A DNA stretch of 25,326 nt from Prolixibacteraceae bacterium (GTDB taxonomy: Bacteria; Bacteroidota; Bacteroidia; Bacteroidales; Prolixibacteraceae): positions 1 to 25,326 of the forward strand of contig JALOCD010000060.1 of NCBI GenBank assembly GCA_023228025.1. Reading direction: 5' to 3'. Each line of letters begins with the position of its first letter. Positions within the stretch are counted from its first letter, which is position 1. Positions 22,807 through 25,326 of this stretch are shown here, one piece after another. A program made the translations under genes and the position numbers. The notes below the pieces were generated by a model that saw only the letters and a program-made list of their open reading frames with translations, was not told where the DNA came from and made no database searches.

Positions 22807-23942
22807 AGAGACACATTATTACTCCCCGGAGCGGCTGGCAGCAAAAAGTGGAAGAGTTGGGATTCAATTTCCACACCCAGGAGTCCCCTTACTGGGACGA
22901 ATCGGTCTATTATGAATTTTCGATGGCAGAGGTTGATACGCTGGAGAAGGCGACCAACGACCTGTGGGAGCTCTCCCTGAATGCAGTTCAATATGTGATT
23001 GACAACAATTTGTACTATCAGTTCCATATCCCCGAATGGTTTATTCCGCACATCGAAGATGGCTGGAACAATGACGCACCTGCCATTTACGGACGGTTTG
23101 ATTTTGCCTTTAAAGATGGAAAGCCAAAGCTGCTTGAATTCAATGCAGATACACCTACTTCTTTGTTCGAGTCTTCAGTGGTTCAGTGGCATTGGTTACA
23201 GGATTTTGATGATAGCCGCGACCAGTTCAACTCTATCCATGAGAAGCTAATTGCCTATTGGGGCTATTTGAAAGAGTATCTCCACCCGGGATTCCTTCAT
23301 TTTACCACGGCAAGGGATTCGGACGAAGACCTGACAACCACCGAATACATGCGGGACTGTGCCATACAAGCCGGATTGGATACCAAATTTTTGTACCTGG
23401 ATGAAATTGGCTGGGATACCACTTATCCCCAATTTCTGGATCTGGAAGATTCAATTATCAGGAATATTTTCAAATTGTACCCATATGAGTGGTTGGTTCA
23501 TGAAGCGTTCGGCCAGAATATGCTAAAAGACAGATCGAAAACTTTCTGGATAGAGCCCAGTTGGAAGATGATTCTCTCCAGCAAAGCCATTCTGCCCATT
23601 CTTTGGAAACTCAATTATGGCCACGATAACCTGCTGGAGTCCTATTTTGAATCGGACAAGGAGTTTGCAGGATCAAGTTTTGCCAGGAAACCAATCCTTT
23701 CGCGGGAGGGGGCCAACATCCAGCTTATGAATAACGGGAAGATGCTTGCTGAAACCTCGGGTGAATACGGAGAGGAGGGTTATATCTACCAGGCTTTGTG
23801 TACACTTCCTGATTTCGATGGCCAATATCCGCTGATTGGCAGTTGGATTGTGGGCCAGGAATCAGCCGGAATAGGAATACGGGAAAGCAACAGTCTCATA
23901 ACAGACAATAACAGCAGGTTTGTTCCGCATCTTATCCTTTAG
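22803..23942 (+). CDS. YgiC/glutathionylspermidine synthase-like ATP-grasp ligase
   Basis: Predicted ATP-dependent amide ligase of 379 residues, close to the usual 386 of YgiC. Y-G-R-F-D-F-A-F (96-103) and L-L-E-F-N-A-D-T-P-T-S-L (110-121) give Arg98, Asp100, Glu112 and Asn114, whose spacing matches the R-x-D and E-x-N metal/ATP residues of E. coli glutathionylspermidine synthetase. Next come E-S-S-V-V-Q-W-H-W and, near the C-terminus, K-P-I-L-S-R-E-G-A-N, then G-Y-I-Y-Q and I-G-S-W-I-V-G-Q-E-S-A-G-I-G-I-R-E. No amidase domain is present, so this is the ligase half only. The true substrate of YgiC-type enzymes is not established to my knowledge. No signal peptide, so cytoplasmic, while its two operon partners are exported. 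Confidence 0.88.
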   Translation: MKRHIITPRSGWQQKVEELGFNFHTQESPYWDESVYYEFSMAEVDTLEKATNDLWELSLNAVQYVIDNNLYYQFHIPEWFIPHIEDGWNNDAPAIYGRFDFAFKDGKPKLLEFNADTPTSLFESSVVQWHWLQDFDDSRDQFNSIHEKLIAYWGYLKEYLHPGFLHFTTARDSDEDLTTTEYMRDCAIQAGLDTKFLYLDEIGWDTTYPQFLDLEDSIIRNIFKLYPYEWLVHEAFGQNMLKDRSKTFWIEPSWKMILSSKAILPILWKLNYGHDNLLESYFESDKEFAGSSFARKPILSREGANIQLMNNGKMLAETSGEYGEEGYIYQALCTLPDFDGQYPLIGSWIVGQESAGIGIRESNSLITDNNSRFVPHLIL

Positions 23943-24009
23943 GCTTTTCATATTCAGTAAAATAGCGGCAGCAGTATCAGATATTGACTTTTGATTGCCA
24001 ACAGATTGA

Positions 24010-24354
24010 AAGGATTTAACTGGGCAGACCATCAAACCCTATAAAATTGTAAACAACCAGATCGTTTTCATCGGAAGTGAAAATTCTTTCAATTACCAGG
24101 GTGGGGCACTGATCGTTTTGGATGATCATGGCTATCGTGTGCCTGGAAAATTCACCGCCCCGCCAGTCAATCCAAAAAGCGATGCCCGAACCACATTGCT
24201 GTGGATTCCGGAGCAGATTGTAGATAGAACCGGACAGTTTGAGTTTTCGGTAACTGTAGGAAAGGTGGTGACTGATTTTGGGGTAGAGGTTCAGGGGATC
24301 TCGGATGGAGGGCTTATGGGAAGTGGAAAGGGAGTTTTTACGGTGGAAAAATAG
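24010..24354 (+). pseudogene. C-terminal relic of a large surface protein (TonB-plug/MG2-like)
   Basis: A plus-strand frame is open from 24010, after TGA at 24007-24009, to TAG at 24354 and has no good start. It reads Y-Q-G-G-A-L-I-V-L-D-D-H-G-Y, then D-A-R-T-T-L-L-W-I-P, V-D-R-T-G-Q-F-E-F and V-E-V-Q-G-I-S-D-G-G. The pattern D-x-R-T-T-L-x-W-x-P ... D-x-x-G-x ... E-G-x-x-x-x-G is the C-terminal end I associate with long Bacteroidota proteins that carry a TonB-plug-like domain, while G-G-A-L-I-V-L-D resembles the plug itself. About 114 codons remain of a protein normally several hundred long. The family match is from memory of the pattern and is moderate. Confidence 0.45.
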
Positions 24355-24394
24355 TCTTCAGATGAGAATTTCAAAGGATAAGACAGATTGGTAG

Positions 24395-24505
24395 GAAGAG
24401 CTACCTCTTTCCCATCAAAAGGAGATTCTTGCAGGTCTCAAAGATGCTGAAAGTGGTAAGGTTATAGACTCCAAAGAATTTTGGGGGAATTTGAAAAATG
24501 GCTAA
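24395..24505 (+). pseudogene. relic of a small antitoxin-like gene
   Basis: The frame after TAG at 24392-24394 reads E-E-L-P-L-S-H-Q-K-E-I-L-A-G-L-K, then D-A-E-S-G-K-V-I-D-S-K-E-F, ending at TAA 24503-24505, with no start codon. The pattern E-I-L-x-G-L-x-D-x-E-x-G-x-V-x-x-x-E-x-x is the C-terminal end of small addiction-module antitoxins that precede RelE/ParE toxins. The stop overlaps an ATG at 24498, as antitoxin and toxin genes often do; that second frame begins M-A-K-L-E-V-I-S but after eight codons loses any resemblance and ends at 24659. Both look like remains. Confidence 0.4.
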
Positions 24506-24763
24506 GCTTGAAGTAATATCCATTTTCTTTTTATTGAATTTTCAGAACTTACACGGTCACCAATCCAAATGCATAATGGAAAGGAATGATTCCTTTCCCA
24601 TCAATATTTTCTATCCAGGCTTGCTATTGGTGGCTGGTTTCCGCAATATCTTTGGCTGATATTACTTTGAATTTTCAGCTATGTAGTTGATAGACTCAAG
24701 TTCAGAAGAGGAAATAGTGATACGTCAAATTGCATTTTGTCAGAGGAAAGAATTTGTTCAACC
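24506..24763. other. non-coding stretch with decayed sequence
   Basis: No intact gene is seen. On the minus strand, short open pieces broken by stops and a frame change read S-S-S-E-L-E-S-I-N-Y-I-A-E-N-S-K and then A-W-I-E-N-I-D-G-K-G-I-I-P-F-H-Y-A-F-G, which look like protein but match nothing I can name. With the relics on either side, this is best read as decayed accessory DNA. Confidence 0.35.
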
Positions 24764-24979
24764 TCACAGCTGTTCAGTGAACAGTGTATCATGCTTTGCC
24801 CGGTATTCGCCAACCACCGAATTGTAATTCAATTCTGCAAAATGTTCATCTTCAAACTTTTCTCCTGATTCCTCACAGAGAAAAAAAATAAACAGAACCG
24901 GAAATTTTTCGTTCCGGTAATTCATGTCGCGCCATTCTTGGCTAACACGCATCTCTTTACCTGTTATCGGACTTTTCAT
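24764..24979 (-). pseudogene. truncated MqsA/Panacea-type antitoxin
   Basis: A 71-codon frame from ATG 24979, chosen over a TTG at 24988, reads M-K-S-P-I-T-G-K-E-M, then E-W-R-D-M-N-Y-R-N-E-K-F, L-C-E-E-S-G-E-K-F-E-D-E-H-F and L-N-Y-N-S-V-V-G-E-Y-R-A-K-H. This is the N-terminal domain of antitoxin-like regulators that normally continue with a helix-turn-helix (R-x-x-Y-G-L-S-A-x-K-M-S-x-I-L-G-F-G). Here TGA follows T-E-Q-L, exactly where the DNA-binding part should begin, and none of the three forward frames restores it. It lies 14 bases after the PIN-like gene, so the pair resembles a toxin-antitoxin unit whose regulator has lost its DNA-binding half. Confidence 0.5.
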
Positions 24980-24993
24980 TTTAAACAAATTAC

Positions 24994-25326
24994 TTACTTA
25001 TTCCACTCCCTTAACCGATCAATACAGTCATCTTTTGGCAACCTGCTGCCTGTATCCAAAAGAAATTGCAGCTTGACAGACGCTTCAACTGATGATATTA
25101 ATCCGGTACTGACCAATTCATCAAAAACATATAGGATTCCCCGCACGGTAATATGGTCATTGGATGCTGTTTTTCTCAATAAATTATCACCTGTCAACAG
25201 AATGAAGCTATTTTTTTTTGAATAATACCAAACGGAACAATCAGGAATAGACAAACGATTGTCTGCCATTTGTAAAAGAAGTATTTCCTCGACTTCCCCA
25301 GAGGTCATTTCGGCAACGTACAACCT
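24994..25326 (-). CDS. PIN-domain-like toxin (partial, 5' end outside window)
   Basis: An open frame reaches the right edge; about 110 C-terminal residues are visible. Segments L-S-I-P-D-C-S-V-W-Y-Y-S-K-K, F-I-L-L-T-G-D-N-L-L-R-K-T-A and R-G-I-L-Y-V-F-D-E-L-V follow the late part of a PIN nuclease fold, in which the acidic residue of the L-L-T-G-D strand joins the metal site. PIN toxins cut RNA and are held by a neighbouring antitoxin. The partner here would be the truncated gene 14 bases downstream. The first catalytic Asp would lie beyond the window, so activity cannot be judged. Confidence 0.55.
   Translation of the reverse strand, partial: RLYVAEMTSGEVEEILLLQMADNRLSIPDCSVWYYSKKNSFILLTGDNLLRKTASNDHITVRGILYVFDELVSTGLISSVEASVKLQFLLDTGSRLPKDDCIDRLREWNK

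Overview
The window looks like chromosomal DNA of a Bacteroidota bacterium, probably class Bacteroidia; genus and order are not assigned. Reasons: the Nuo operon runs A-B-C-D-H with no EFG between D and H; several genes are preceded by the Bacteroidota -7 element TAnnTTTG; strong Shine-Dalgarno sequences are rare; and MetY, NhaD, the ClC subclass and the TPS-TPP fusion next to a GH15 enzyme are of types common in this phylum. No rRNA, tRNA, intact insertion sequence or CRISPR array was seen.

Layout. (1) 1-3358, minus: the start of a complex I operon, nuoA-B-C-D-H, with nuoH leaving the left edge. (2) 3575-6803: a stress-signalling locus with a response regulator and a divergent tandem-domain universal stress protein on the minus strand, a sensor kinase divergent on the plus strand, then a small secreted Lys/Ala-rich protein with its own terminator. 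(3) 6935-17346: a more AT-rich block (judged by eye) that reads as an ion and osmotic-stress module: NhaD-type Na+/H+ antiporter plus a newly spotted 39-codon membrane peptide just upstream of it; a divergent OmpR-type regulator and sensor kinase pair; a trehalose-6-phosphate synthase/phosphatase fusion; a GH15 enzyme; and a CBS-containing ClC protein. A short relic of a second NhaD lies between the GH15 and ClC genes. (4) 17531-21679: tcdA, an OsmC-type protein, a GNAT acetyltransferase, a NarL-type response regulator and metY. (5) 22147-23942: an operon of two small lipoproteins and an ATP-grasp ligase, the second and third resembling enterobacterial YgiB and YgiC. (6) 23943-25326: gene relics, a truncated antitoxin-like gene and a PIN-like gene leaving the right edge.

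Most notable regulatory signal: two tandem copies of a 5-8-5 dyad, ATACC-N8-GGTAT, 22-23 bp apart, lie upstream of both osmC and metY. This suggests one unidentified regulator joins thiol peroxide defence and sulfur assimilation. Separately, 11-bp-spaced direct repeats sit against -7 elements upstream of the Lys/Ala-rich gene and of the small-peptide/nhaD unit, each beside a two-component system that could use them.

Functions are assigned from motifs read in the translations, and no database search was possible. Base composition was not computed.
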